This document shows positions 1-4,844 of a DNA stretch of 8,496 nt, one piece after another (positions within the stretch are counted from its first letter, which is position 1; every line of letters starts with the position of its first letter). Both the position numbers and the translations under genes were made by a program. The notes beneath the pieces were generated by a model. That model was not told the origin of the DNA. It saw only the letters and a list, made by a program, of their open reading frames with translations, and ran no database searches. The stretch is from Nanobdellota archaeon (GTDB taxonomy: Archaea > Nanobdellota > Nanobdellia > Woesearchaeales > GW2011-AR9), in assembly GCA_030695685.1 (NCBI GenBank), contig JAUYPT010000012.1:1-8496 (forward strand), given 5' to 3'.

Positions 1-472
1 TGACTGCTGATAAATCCCCTGGATAATAAACGGTGATTGATTTTGATTCTCCAGATTTAATATCATTCACATCAATAGTCAATCTTCCCCAACTAGTATC
101 TATCCCATCACTTCCAGGTAGATGTTTGATGTTTACCCTAATAGTAAGCCAGTCTAAAGAAAATTCTGGATTATTATTATTTGTTATAGACAAATCAAGT
201 TTAGTCCAAAAACTACTCATTGTTTTTTCTGTATTTGGATTATAATGACTTTCCCAACCTGTGGATTCCCAATCATTTACGACAACTTGATAATTTTGTC
301 TTGCCTCCAAAATCTGTTGGGCGGTTAATATTTGTTTTTGTTCTATTTGCGAGGGTTGTGAATTATCATCTACAGAGTGAGGTAAAAAAGACCAAATGAT
401 AATTAAGCCAACTATAACAAAAAGAGTTATTGCCCACCATTCTTTATACCAGAATTTATTCTCTTTAACCAT
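1..472 (-). CDS. Partial membrane-anchored surface protein, function unknown (C-terminus beyond window)
   Basis: The minus strand reads open from an ATG at 472-470 to the window edge, giving 157 codons with no stop, so the C-terminus is missing. A short basic/aromatic N-terminus is followed by one hydrophobic segment (about residues 12-30, starting at WWAITLF), then a polar, Asn/Gln-rich stretch and a region of alternating hydrophobic residues (about 88-157) that looks beta-rich. I infer a signal anchor with an extracytoplasmic beta-sandwich-like domain; the pattern of NNNN followed by strands and 'SGESKSITVYY' resembles Ig-like/FxLYD-type domains, but this is only a resemblance. A TATA-like box at 498-505 lies 26-33 bases upstream of the ATG, supporting this start and a leaderless mRNA. 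No Shine-Dalgarno sequence is visible. The region is visibly more A+T-rich and Asn-rich than the genes to its right. The family is not recognised. Confidence 0.72.
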   Translation of the reverse strand, partial: MVKENKFWYKEWWAITLFVIVGLIIIWSFLPHSVDDNSQPSQIEQKQILTAQQILEARQNYQVVVNDWESTGWESHYNPNTEKTMSSFWTKLDLSITNNNNPEFSLDWLTIRVNIKHLPGSDGIDTSWGRLTIDVNDIKSGESKSITVYYPGDLSAV

Positions 473-497
473 TTTATAAATAACAAACTGAACAGAC

Positions 498-505
498 TTA
501 TAAAG
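498..505 (-). promoter_or_regulatory. TATA box of the partial surface-protein gene
   Basis: CTTTATAA on the minus strand, 26-33 bases from the ATG at 472, is the archaeal TBP-site spacing expected for a leaderless transcript. The core TTATAA is palindromic, so the same site could also drive plus-strand transcription into 530-650. Confidence 0.5.
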
Positions 506-565
506 TTTTCTTCCTCAGCCCCCAACTTTTCGTTTGGGAAAAAATTTGGATGAAGCGAAGCGTAA

Positions 566-634
566 TCGTTTATCCTTTGTTAGACAATGTTGCGTAGCAA
601 TGTTGTGAGTTTTTTCTCGTGGTCGGATAAACGA
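566..634. repeat. Inverted repeat with internal hairpin
   Basis: The arms at 566-575 and 625-634 are perfect 10-base complements. Inside lies a second stem, 584-593 with 597-606, and the 8-base direct repeat CAATGTTG at 585-592 and 598-605. Confidence 0.7.
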
Positions 635-635
635 A

Positions 636-648
636 TTTTTTTCTTTTT
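636..648 (+). terminator. T-rich tract, possible archaeal terminator
   Basis: T7-C-T5 directly downstream of the 566-634 stem on the plus strand. Archaeal RNA polymerase stops at such U-rich runs. What transcript it would end is unknown. Confidence 0.35.
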
Positions 649-721
649 AGTTAGGCGACAATCTGCTATTTAGGGGTGGGTGGTCGTGGTATCAGAGTTC
701 GCTTTAATTGAGATTAACAGT

Positions 722-793
722 TTCTATACGCAGTACTTCCACACACATGTCCAGTGTTAAACTGGCTAAAACAGGAAGTATTGGCGTATAGAA
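722..793. repeat. Large foldback upstream of the recombinase gene
   Basis: The left arm 722-740 and right arm 774-793 pair over 19 bp with one bulged base (G783) and one G-T pair. The spacer of 33 bases contains a smaller near-palindrome, CCAGT-GTTAA-ACTGG (751-765). The element ends 45 bases before the recombinase TATA box. It could be a recombination site, an operator, a cruciform or an RNA hairpin; the sequence alone does not decide. Confidence 0.8.
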
Positions 794-825
794 GGTGTTA
801 AACTGAGCCACTCTCCCACTGGACA
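748..825. repeat. Interlocked short inverted and direct repeats next to the recombinase promoter
   Basis: TGTCCAGTG at 748-756 is the exact complement of CACTGGACA at 817-825, and GTGTTAAACTG occurs at both 754-764 and 795-805. The right inverted arm ends 12 bases before the TATA box at 838-846, a position suited to a bound regulator or the recombinase itself. The repeats interlock with the 722-793 foldback, so alternative pairings are possible. Confidence 0.6.
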
Positions 826-837
826 ACTTCAGGCAGA

Positions 838-846
838 ATATATAAG
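838..846 (+). promoter_or_regulatory. TATA box of the recombinase gene
   Basis: ATATATAAG is the best TATA match on this side. Transcription would start near 868-872, leaving a leader of about 15-19 bases that contains the Shine-Dalgarno sequence before the ATG at 887. Confidence 0.6.
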
Positions 847-874
847 CACATTCAAATCACTCACTGTACCAAAT

Positions 875-882
875 AAGGTGAT
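875..882 (+). promoter_or_regulatory. Shine-Dalgarno sequence that decides the recombinase start
   Basis: AAGGTGAT matches the archaeal anti-SD (16S 3' end ending ...AUCACCUCC) and ends 4 bases before ATG 887. It overlaps the in-frame GTG 878 and ATG 881, which argues against those as starts. Confidence 0.6.
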
Positions 883-886
883 GACT

Positions 887-1702
887 ATGTTTGAAATACT
901 TATCCAGGAAATGAAATTACGGAACTTTTCTTCTAAGACGATAGATGTTTATCTTTATTACAACAAAGAATTCCTCCAATTCTGTCAAAAAAGCCCAAGA
1001 GATATAAGCCATAAAGATATTAGGATCTATCTCCTTCACCTTATTACAAGACAATACTCTAGCTCGACCATCAATCTTGCTCACAACGCACTGAATTTTT
1101 ATTATGGGAAAATATTACAAAAAAGTGTAGACAGAATCTCTTTCCAGAAGAAAGAGCAGCGAATTAAACAGATAGCTTCAGTTGATGAAATACAAAGAAT
1201 GCACTTCGCTCTGAAAAATCCAAAACACAAATTAATTCTTTCTTTGCTGTATGCTACTGGTGTCCGGGTTTCTGAGCTCGTATGTATAAAGATTAAAGAC
1301 ATTGATCTGGAGCGGAAACTTCTCTGTGTCCGCCAAGGGAAAGGGAAGAAAGATCGCTATACTATTCTTTCCAATGCTGTTATCGATGAAATGAAGAACT
1401 ATCTTAGAACGAGACCCGATAAAAGCCCCTATCTGTTTGCATCATCTGGCGGACATATTTCTCCGCGAACAGTAGAAGAGGTGATCACACAAGCGTGCAC
1501 AGAAGCACAGATACAGAAAAAGATAACTCCTCATTCTCTCCGCCACAGTTTTGCCACACATCATATGGAAGCTGGAACGAAAACAGAATACATCCAGCAG
1601 ATGTTAGGCCACACCGATATCAGAACAACACGAGGATATGAGCAGATAGTGACATCGCATTTAGAAAAAATAAAAAGCCCTCATGATAACTTCATCATCT
1701 AA
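887..1702 (+). CDS. xerA: XerA-type tyrosine recombinase
   Basis: A 271-residue tyrosine recombinase (site-specific DNA breakage and rejoining). The N-terminal part (about 1-95) is a SAM-like core-binding domain, and the C-terminal part carries the catalytic set: Arg127 in TGVRVSEL, Lys152 in GKGKKDR, His216 and Arg219 in PHSLRHS, His242 in LGHTD and nucleophile Tyr251 in TTRGYEQ. The full catalytic set and the length (P. abyssi XerA has 286 residues) suggest an active enzyme. Known family roles are chromosome-dimer resolution at dif, or integration and excision of mobile elements. In-frame GTG 878 and ATG 881 lie inside the Shine-Dalgarno sequence, so ATG 887 is preferred. The stop overlaps that of the convergent phosphoglycerate mutase gene. 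The gene stands alone behind a repeat-rich region that may hold its target site or operators. The symbol is assigned by family; a mobile-element integrase is the alternative. Confidence 0.88.
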   Translation: MFEILIQEMKLRNFSSKTIDVYLYYNKEFLQFCQKSPRDISHKDIRIYLLHLITRQYSSSTINLAHNALNFYYGKILQKSVDRISFQKKEQRIKQIASVDEIQRMHFALKNPKHKLILSLLYATGVRVSELVCIKIKDIDLERKLLCVRQGKGKKDRYTILSNAVIDEMKNYLRTRPDKSPYLFASSGGHISPRTVEEVITQACTEAQIQKKITPHSLRHSFATHHMEAGTKTEYIQQMLGHTDIRTTRGYEQIVTSHLEKIKSPHDNFII

Positions 1703-3174
1703 ACTAAACTCTTCCCCGTCATCTCCTTCGGCTTCGCTATCCCAATTAATGTTAAAATCGTTGGCGCAACATCTGCCAAGCCGCCCTTTCTCAATGTAGT
1801 ATTACTATTGACAATAATCAATGGAACTTGATTTGTTGTATGTGAGGTTATAAAATCACCAATCATCTCTTCGCAATTGCCATGGTCGGCAGTAATGACA
1901 ACAATTCCCGGAAAGGCGTTTACAATTCTGCCGATGGCGCTGTCGACAGCTTCTACTGCTTTAACACAGGCGTTCATATTCCCCGTATGGCCGACCATGT
2001 CGCCGTTGGCAAAATTAACCACAAAAAAATCAGCATTGGGAATATTCTCCAGGACGGAATTCGTAATTGCAGATACCTTCATCAACGGTGTTTTGTCGTA
2101 ATGGGCTACCTTCCTGCTGGGAATATGAATCCGCTTTTCATGCGGAAAAATACATTCGCATAAGCCATTAAAAAAATAAGTTACATGCGCCCATTTTTCA
2201 GTCTCGGCAATCCGCAGCTGTGGTACGGTATGAAGAGCAATCACTTCTCCCAGTGTTTTATGAGGAACGATAGGAGGAAAAGCAGCTGGAATTTTTACCA
2301 GAGAATCGTACTGCGTTAAGGTTACAAAATGCAGGTCAATTACTTTCCGGCGTTTAAACTGATTAAATTTTCCCCAGACAAAAGCTCTGGTTAATTCCCG
2401 AGCCCGATCAGACCGGAAATTAAAGAAAATGACAGCATCACCTTTGTCAACAACACATTTGTTGGTCAATACTGTCGGCTGGACAAACTCATCTGTTTCA
2501 CCGAGAGAATATGCTTTCTTTAAAGCTTTTAGAGGATCAGCAATTTTCCTGCCTTTGCAGTTGACCATGCAGTCATAGGCCTTATGCTCGCGGTTCCAGC
2601 GATTATCACGATCCATGGCATAAAACCGGCCCATCATGGTAGCTAACGTCCCAATACCTAACTGCTGTGTTTTTCTGATCACTGCACGAAGATATTTTTC
2701 CGCTGATTTTGGCGGTGTATCTCTGCCATCCAGGAAAGCATGAATATAGACTTCTTTCAGGCCTTCTTTTTTTGCCAACTCTAACAAGGCAAACAAATGA
2801 TTAATGTGTGAATGAACGCCAGCATCACTTAACAAGCCCATCAGATGTAGTTTTTCATTCTTTTTTTTGGCATGGCGAACTGCCCGCAGCAATACGTTGT
2901 TACGGAAAAAAGATTTATCCTTAATCGCTGTATTGATACGCACGAAATCAGAATCAATAATTCTGCCGGCGCCGATCGTTAAATGGCCGACTTCAGAATT
3001 TCCCATCACACCTGAAGGCAATCCTACTGCCGGCCCAGATGCCTGAAGGAGAGCATGAGAATGATTCTTCCATAATTTATCGAAAACAGGAGTTTTCGCT
3101 AATTGAAGCGCATTCCCTCTTTTTTGTTTTCGCATACCCCAGCCATCGAGGATTAACAACAACACCTTCTGCAT
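1699..3174 (-). CDS. gpmI: 2,3-bisphosphoglycerate-independent phosphoglycerate mutase, bacterial type
   Basis: A 491-residue metalloenzyme interconverting 3- and 2-phosphoglycerate in glycolysis/gluconeogenesis (cytosolic, usually Mn2+-dependent, alkaline-phosphatase superfamily). The whole signature set is visible: Asp10 in LILDGWG, the phosphorylated Ser60 in GNSEVGHL, DGRDTPP (149-155), RFYAMDRD (183-190), FNFRSDRARE (251-260), Lys328 in TEKWAHVTYFFNG, IPSRKVAHYD (351-360), Asp392 and His396 in GDMVGHTG, Asp430-His431 in TADHGNCEEM, and His445. Length fits bacterial iPGM (about 510) rather than the shorter archaeal ApgM (about 400), so it is probably of bacterial ancestry. Its TAG stop shares bases with the recombinase stop (1699-1702). 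A TATA box lies 24-32 bases upstream of the ATG, implying a leaderless mRNA. It is divergent from the pilin-like gene across a foldback. Confidence 0.95.
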   Translation of the reverse strand: MQKVLLLILDGWGMRKQKRGNALQLAKTPVFDKLWKNHSHALLQASGPAVGLPSGVMGNSEVGHLTIGAGRIIDSDFVRINTAIKDKSFFRNNVLLRAVRHAKKKNEKLHLMGLLSDAGVHSHINHLFALLELAKKEGLKEVYIHAFLDGRDTPPKSAEKYLRAVIRKTQQLGIGTLATMMGRFYAMDRDNRWNREHKAYDCMVNCKGRKIADPLKALKKAYSLGETDEFVQPTVLTNKCVVDKGDAVIFFNFRSDRARELTRAFVWGKFNQFKRRKVIDLHFVTLTQYDSLVKIPAAFPPIVPHKTLGEVIALHTVPQLRIAETEKWAHVTYFFNGLCECIFPHEKRIHIPSRKVAHYDKTPLMKVSAITNSVLENIPNADFFVVNFANGDMVGHTGNMNACVKAVEAVDSAIGRIVNAFPGIVVITADHGNCEEMIGDFITSHTTNQVPLIIVNSNTTLRKGGLADVAPTILTLIGIAKPKEMTGKSLV

Positions 3175-3197
3175 AGTTTATAGAATAGGTTTTGAAG

Positions 3198-3206
3198 ATA
3201 TAAATA
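3198..3206 (-). promoter_or_regulatory. TATA box of gpmI
   Basis: TATTTATAT on the minus strand, 24-32 bases from the ATG at 3174, supports that start and a leaderless transcript. Confidence 0.6.
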
Positions 3207-3220
3207 TTTACTTTTTTTGT

Positions 3221-3350
3221 GCTCTGTAGAAAATGTCCCGTTCGTGGCGCTTCCAAGAGAAGAGCGTTGCTCGGATTGAAGCGCAACCTTGCTGTCTGAC
3301 GACTAGCTAACGGCACTCACTGGTGACATTCACGACATTTTCTACAGAGC
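3221..3350. repeat. About 130-base foldback element with perfect 17-base terminal inverted repeats
   Basis: The arms 3221-3237 and 3334-3350 are exact 17-base complements. Nested pairings continue inside: 3238-3242 with 3309-3313, 3247-3253 with 3278-3284, 3262-3265 with 3269-3272, and a side hairpin 3315-3318 with 3322-3325. No coding frame with recognisable content lies inside, and I see no clear target-site duplication. It sits between two divergent promoters. Possible identities are a miniature inverted-repeat element, a structured RNA, or two copies of a regulator-binding box. Confidence 0.75.
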
Positions 3351-3366
3351 CCCTTTTAGACTAATA

Positions 3367-3374
3367 TTTATATA
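3367..3374 (+). promoter_or_regulatory. TATA box of the pilin-like gene and iscU
   Basis: TTTATATA, 21-31 bases upstream of ATG 3395 and ATG 3398, indicates a leaderless transcript for the pilin-like gene, with iscU read from the same mRNA. Confidence 0.6.
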
Positions 3375-3394
3375 GTCTACAGTATTATACATTT

Positions 3395-3856
3395 ATGATG
3401 AATAAAAGAGGTATTTCCCCTGTATTAGCGTCAGTTTTTTTAATTTCTCTTGCTGTTGCTTTGGGTATTGGCATCATGACTTTTGGGCGGGCGCAGGTAG
3501 AGCAGGAAGCGCAGTGTGCAATTGACGTTAATTTGAAAATGTCAACCATTGACCCTTCTGCGCAGTTCTGCTACGACCCCGCAAATAAACTCATTCATCT
3601 TACCATTGAAAACGGTGTTAATATTAAAGTGGAAGGACTGATAGTGAATGTCATTGGCACGGAACAAGCTGAAACGTTCGAACTGAATGATGCTGTCATC
3701 GAAAAAGCAGGGAGTTATGTTAGCGTCATTCCCTATGACAGCAGTGCTGCCGGGGAAATCAGACAGATCAAAATTACACCAGCGGTTATTTTATTTGACG
3801 AAGCAGTAATCTGCATTGAAAAATCATTGACAATAGAAACAATAGAATTGTGTTAA
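3395..3856 (+). CDS. Archaeal type IV pilin-like protein with class III signal peptide
   Basis: A 153-residue protein opening with MMNKRG then ISPVLASVF. The basic KRG before a hydrophobic helix (about 7-30) is the class III signal recognised by archaeal prepilin peptidases (PibD/FlaK family), with cleavage expected after Gly6; ISPV is typical of archaeal pilin N-terminal domains. The remainder (about 41-153) is beta-rich and carries four cysteines (41, 59, 140, 153) that could form two disulfides outside the cell. A role as a pilus or other surface-filament subunit is inferred; a minor pilin or an anchored surface protein is also possible. ATG 3395 and ATG 3398 are both feasible starts given the TATA box at 3367-3374. 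It precedes iscU by 13 bases in the same direction with no promoter between, so the two are probably co-transcribed although their functions look unrelated. No assembly ATPase or prepilin peptidase is present here. Confidence 0.8.
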   Translation: MMNKRGISPVLASVFLISLAVALGIGIMTFGRAQVEQEAQCAIDVNLKMSTIDPSAQFCYDPANKLIHLTIENGVNIKVEGLIVNVIGTEQAETFELNDAVIEKAGSYVSVIPYDSSAAGEIRQIKITPAVILFDEAVICIEKSLTIETIELC

Positions 3857-3862
3857 GGAGGT
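3855..3862 (+). promoter_or_regulatory. Strong Shine-Dalgarno sequence for iscU
   Basis: AAGGAGGT overlaps the last bases of the pilin-like stop codon and lies 7 bases before the iscU ATG. It is the only full-strength SD in the window, as expected for an internal operon gene when first genes are leaderless. Confidence 0.8.
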
Positions 3863-3869
3863 ATTAACA

Positions 3870-4466
3870 ATGTCATACAATGATAAAATTTTAGACCATT
3901 ATGAAAATCCCCGGAATGTAGGAACGCTAGACAAGGATGATCCTAATGTCGGCACCGGCTTAGTCGGAGCGCCTGCCTGCGGTGATGTCATGCGGCTGCA
4001 GATGAGGATTGTGCCGGAATATACTATTAAAACAAGCAGTGGAAAAGAATACACGCTTCCTTTGGATTTGATTGTTGTTGATCATCAGCCTGTACGTTTT
4101 GCGGTTGGTGATACTTTATTGCGCTGGCAGGAAGCTGAGACAGACTCCATACAATATGTTAGTGATATCAGCGATATCATTCAGGATGCCAAATTCAAGA
4201 CATTTGGCTGCGGCTCCGCGATTGCCTCTTCTTCATTGGTTACAGAATGGGTGAAAGGCAAAAATGTTGAATATGCTGAGAGCATTCAAAATTCTCAGAT
4301 AGTCGAAGAATTAAGCCTGCCGCCAGTGAAAGTGCATTGTTCCGTTTTGGCGGAAGATGCCGTAAAAGCAGCGATTGCTGATTGGCGGAAGAAAAAGAAA
4401 GATGGGATTTATGAAAGTGTTAAGCCTGAGAGTGATCTTCAAAATAGAAAATATGGCGATGGCTAG
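3870..4466 (+). CDS. iscU: IscU-family Fe-S cluster scaffold with internal insertion
   Basis: IscU is the cytosolic scaffold on which [2Fe-2S] clusters are built from desulfurase sulfur before transfer to carriers and apo-proteins. The core is close to textbook: ILDHYENPRNVG (7-18), Cys37 and Asp39 in GAPACGDVM, Cys114 in KFKTFGCGSAIASSS, TEWVKGK (125-131), PPVK and His156-Cys157, then AEDAVKAAIADW. All three cluster cysteines, Asp39 and His156 are present. The protein has 198 residues against about 128-150 in the family. The excess is an insertion at about 49-102 (4014-4175), between the strand MRLQMRI and DAKFKTFGCG, plus a charged tail after 172. The insert has no Cys and no intein-like ends. 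Typical substrates or partners (IscS/SufS) are not in the window, but IscA and a [2Fe-2S] ferredoxin are nearby. The stop is shared with the convergent ferredoxin gene (CTAG, 4463-4466). It follows the pilin-like gene with a strong SD. Confidence 0.93.
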   Translation: MSYNDKILDHYENPRNVGTLDKDDPNVGTGLVGAPACGDVMRLQMRIVPEYTIKTSSGKEYTLPLDLIVVDHQPVRFAVGDTLLRWQEAETDSIQYVSDISDIIQDAKFKTFGCGSAIASSSLVTEWVKGKNVEYAESIQNSQIVEELSLPPVKVHCSVLAEDAVKAAIADWRKKKKDGIYESVKPESDLQNRKYGDG

Positions 4467-4768
4467 ATTCTTTCCATCTCTTGTTCAATTAATTGTTTTA
4501 TCTCTTCAATGTTTTTAATTCCCTTGATAAATTTTCCTTGCGGATAGATACAGATGACGCCGCCGTCAGGATTACAGAAGCCAAGACAGCTGACTTTAGT
4601 GCAATAGACATCTCTCGCCCAGCCATTCTGCAGTATCCAGTGCTTGATTTCTTTCACTTGCTCTGCAGTCATCTTCGGCCCGCAGCTGGGTTTAGGATGT
4701 CCTGCCTCACGCTGGTTGATGCAGACAAAAACGTGCAGTTTTGGCTTGAAATAGGAAATGTCTTCCAT
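4463..4768 (-). CDS. Thioredoxin-like [2Fe-2S] ferredoxin
   Basis: A 101-residue small electron carrier of the thioredoxin-fold [2Fe-2S] ferredoxin family (Aquifex Fd4, Azotobacter Shethna-type and NuoE relatives). Four candidate ligands fit the family spacing: Cys16 in VCINQR, Cys29 twelve residues later in HPKPSCGP, and Cys61-x3-Cys65 in SCLGFCNPDGG. Two further cysteines (56, 73) flank the second pair. After it comes the characteristic GGVICIYPQGKFIKG strand-turn-strand and an amphipathic C-terminal helix (about 86-101). Length fits the single-domain family. It is probably cytosolic and passes single electrons; its partner cannot be told from the context. It converges on iscU, sharing the palindromic stop CTAG, and starts 76 bases from the divergent NFACT-R gene. 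Its own promoter is unclear; an A-rich stretch 20-30 bases upstream (4788-4798) is the best candidate. Confidence 0.88.
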   Translation of the reverse strand: MEDISYFKPKLHVFVCINQREAGHPKPSCGPKMTAEQVKEIKHWILQNGWARDVYCTKVSCLGFCNPDGGVICIYPQGKFIKGIKNIEEIKQLIEQEMERI

Positions 4769-4814
4769 TACTGTTTATGTAGCAGTTTCTTTTTTTAGCT
4801 TTATGGTACAAAGT

Positions 4815-4824
4815 TTTTTAATAA
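4815..4824 (+). promoter_or_regulatory. TATA-like box of the NFACT-R gene
   Basis: TTTTTAATAA, 21-30 bases before ATG 4845, supports that start over the upstream in-frame ATG 4758, which lies inside the divergent ferredoxin gene. Confidence 0.45.
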
Positions 4825-4844
4825 TAGCGATATTCTTTTCGTTC

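Larger units (their letters stand above)
530..650 (+). ncRNA. Candidate small structured RNA with T-tract terminator
   Basis: A plus-strand RNA here would fold into a 10-bp outer stem (566-575 with 625-634, perfect) enclosing a 10-bp hairpin (584-593 with 597-606, loop GTA). Two of the hairpin pairs are G-U wobbles, which pair in the plus-strand RNA but would be A-C mismatches in the minus-strand RNA, favouring plus-strand transcription. The outer stem is followed by seven T, a C and five T (636-648), like an archaeal termination tract. The TTATAA at 499-504 could serve as its promoter with a start near 530. The 5' end is inferred only. No C/D or H/ACA signature is convincing. It may be no more than a repetitive foldback. 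Confidence 0.3.
473..837. other. Gene-free region rich in nested inverted repeats
   Basis: I see no convincing protein-coding frame on either strand here. The region holds two blocks of secondary structure (566-634 and 722-793), an 8-base direct repeat (585-592 and 598-605), an 11-base direct repeat (754-764 and 795-805), a 9-base inverted repeat (748-756 and 817-825), a smaller hairpin (521-525/534-538) and a T-rich tract (636-648). It separates the divergent surface-protein gene from the recombinase gene and could contain small RNAs, a recombination site or regulatory sites for the recombinase. Confidence 0.6.

Noticed and set aside
33..245. Plus-strand 70-codon open frame
   Set aside because: It is antisense to the minus-strand partial surface protein, whose frame is open over the whole interval and has a plausible membrane anchor and promoter.
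660..720. tRNA-like segment (GGTGGTCGTGGTATCAGAG then TTCG)
   Set aside because: No acceptor or anticodon stem can be formed around it.
878..1702. Integron integrase with attC-like foldbacks at 722-793 and 3221-3350
   Set aside because: The recombinase is shorter than IntI proteins, shows no extra IntI-specific segment near the HxxR box by eye, and the foldbacks lack convincing attC core sites and gene-cassette order.
3077..3316. Minus-strand 79-codon frame across the gpmI start and the foldback
   Set aside because: It is out of frame with gpmI, covers the inverted-repeat element and shows no domain-like content.
3870..4466. Intein inside IscU
   Set aside because: The insert is too short, lacks a nucleophilic first residue and His-Asn end, and does not interrupt a conserved catalytic site.
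4758..4844. N-terminal hydrophobic extension of the NFACT-R protein from ATG 4758
   Set aside because: It overlaps the divergent ferredoxin gene's start and the TATA-like box at 4815-4824; the family match begins just after ATG 4845, so the apparent membrane segment is probably untranslated promoter DNA.
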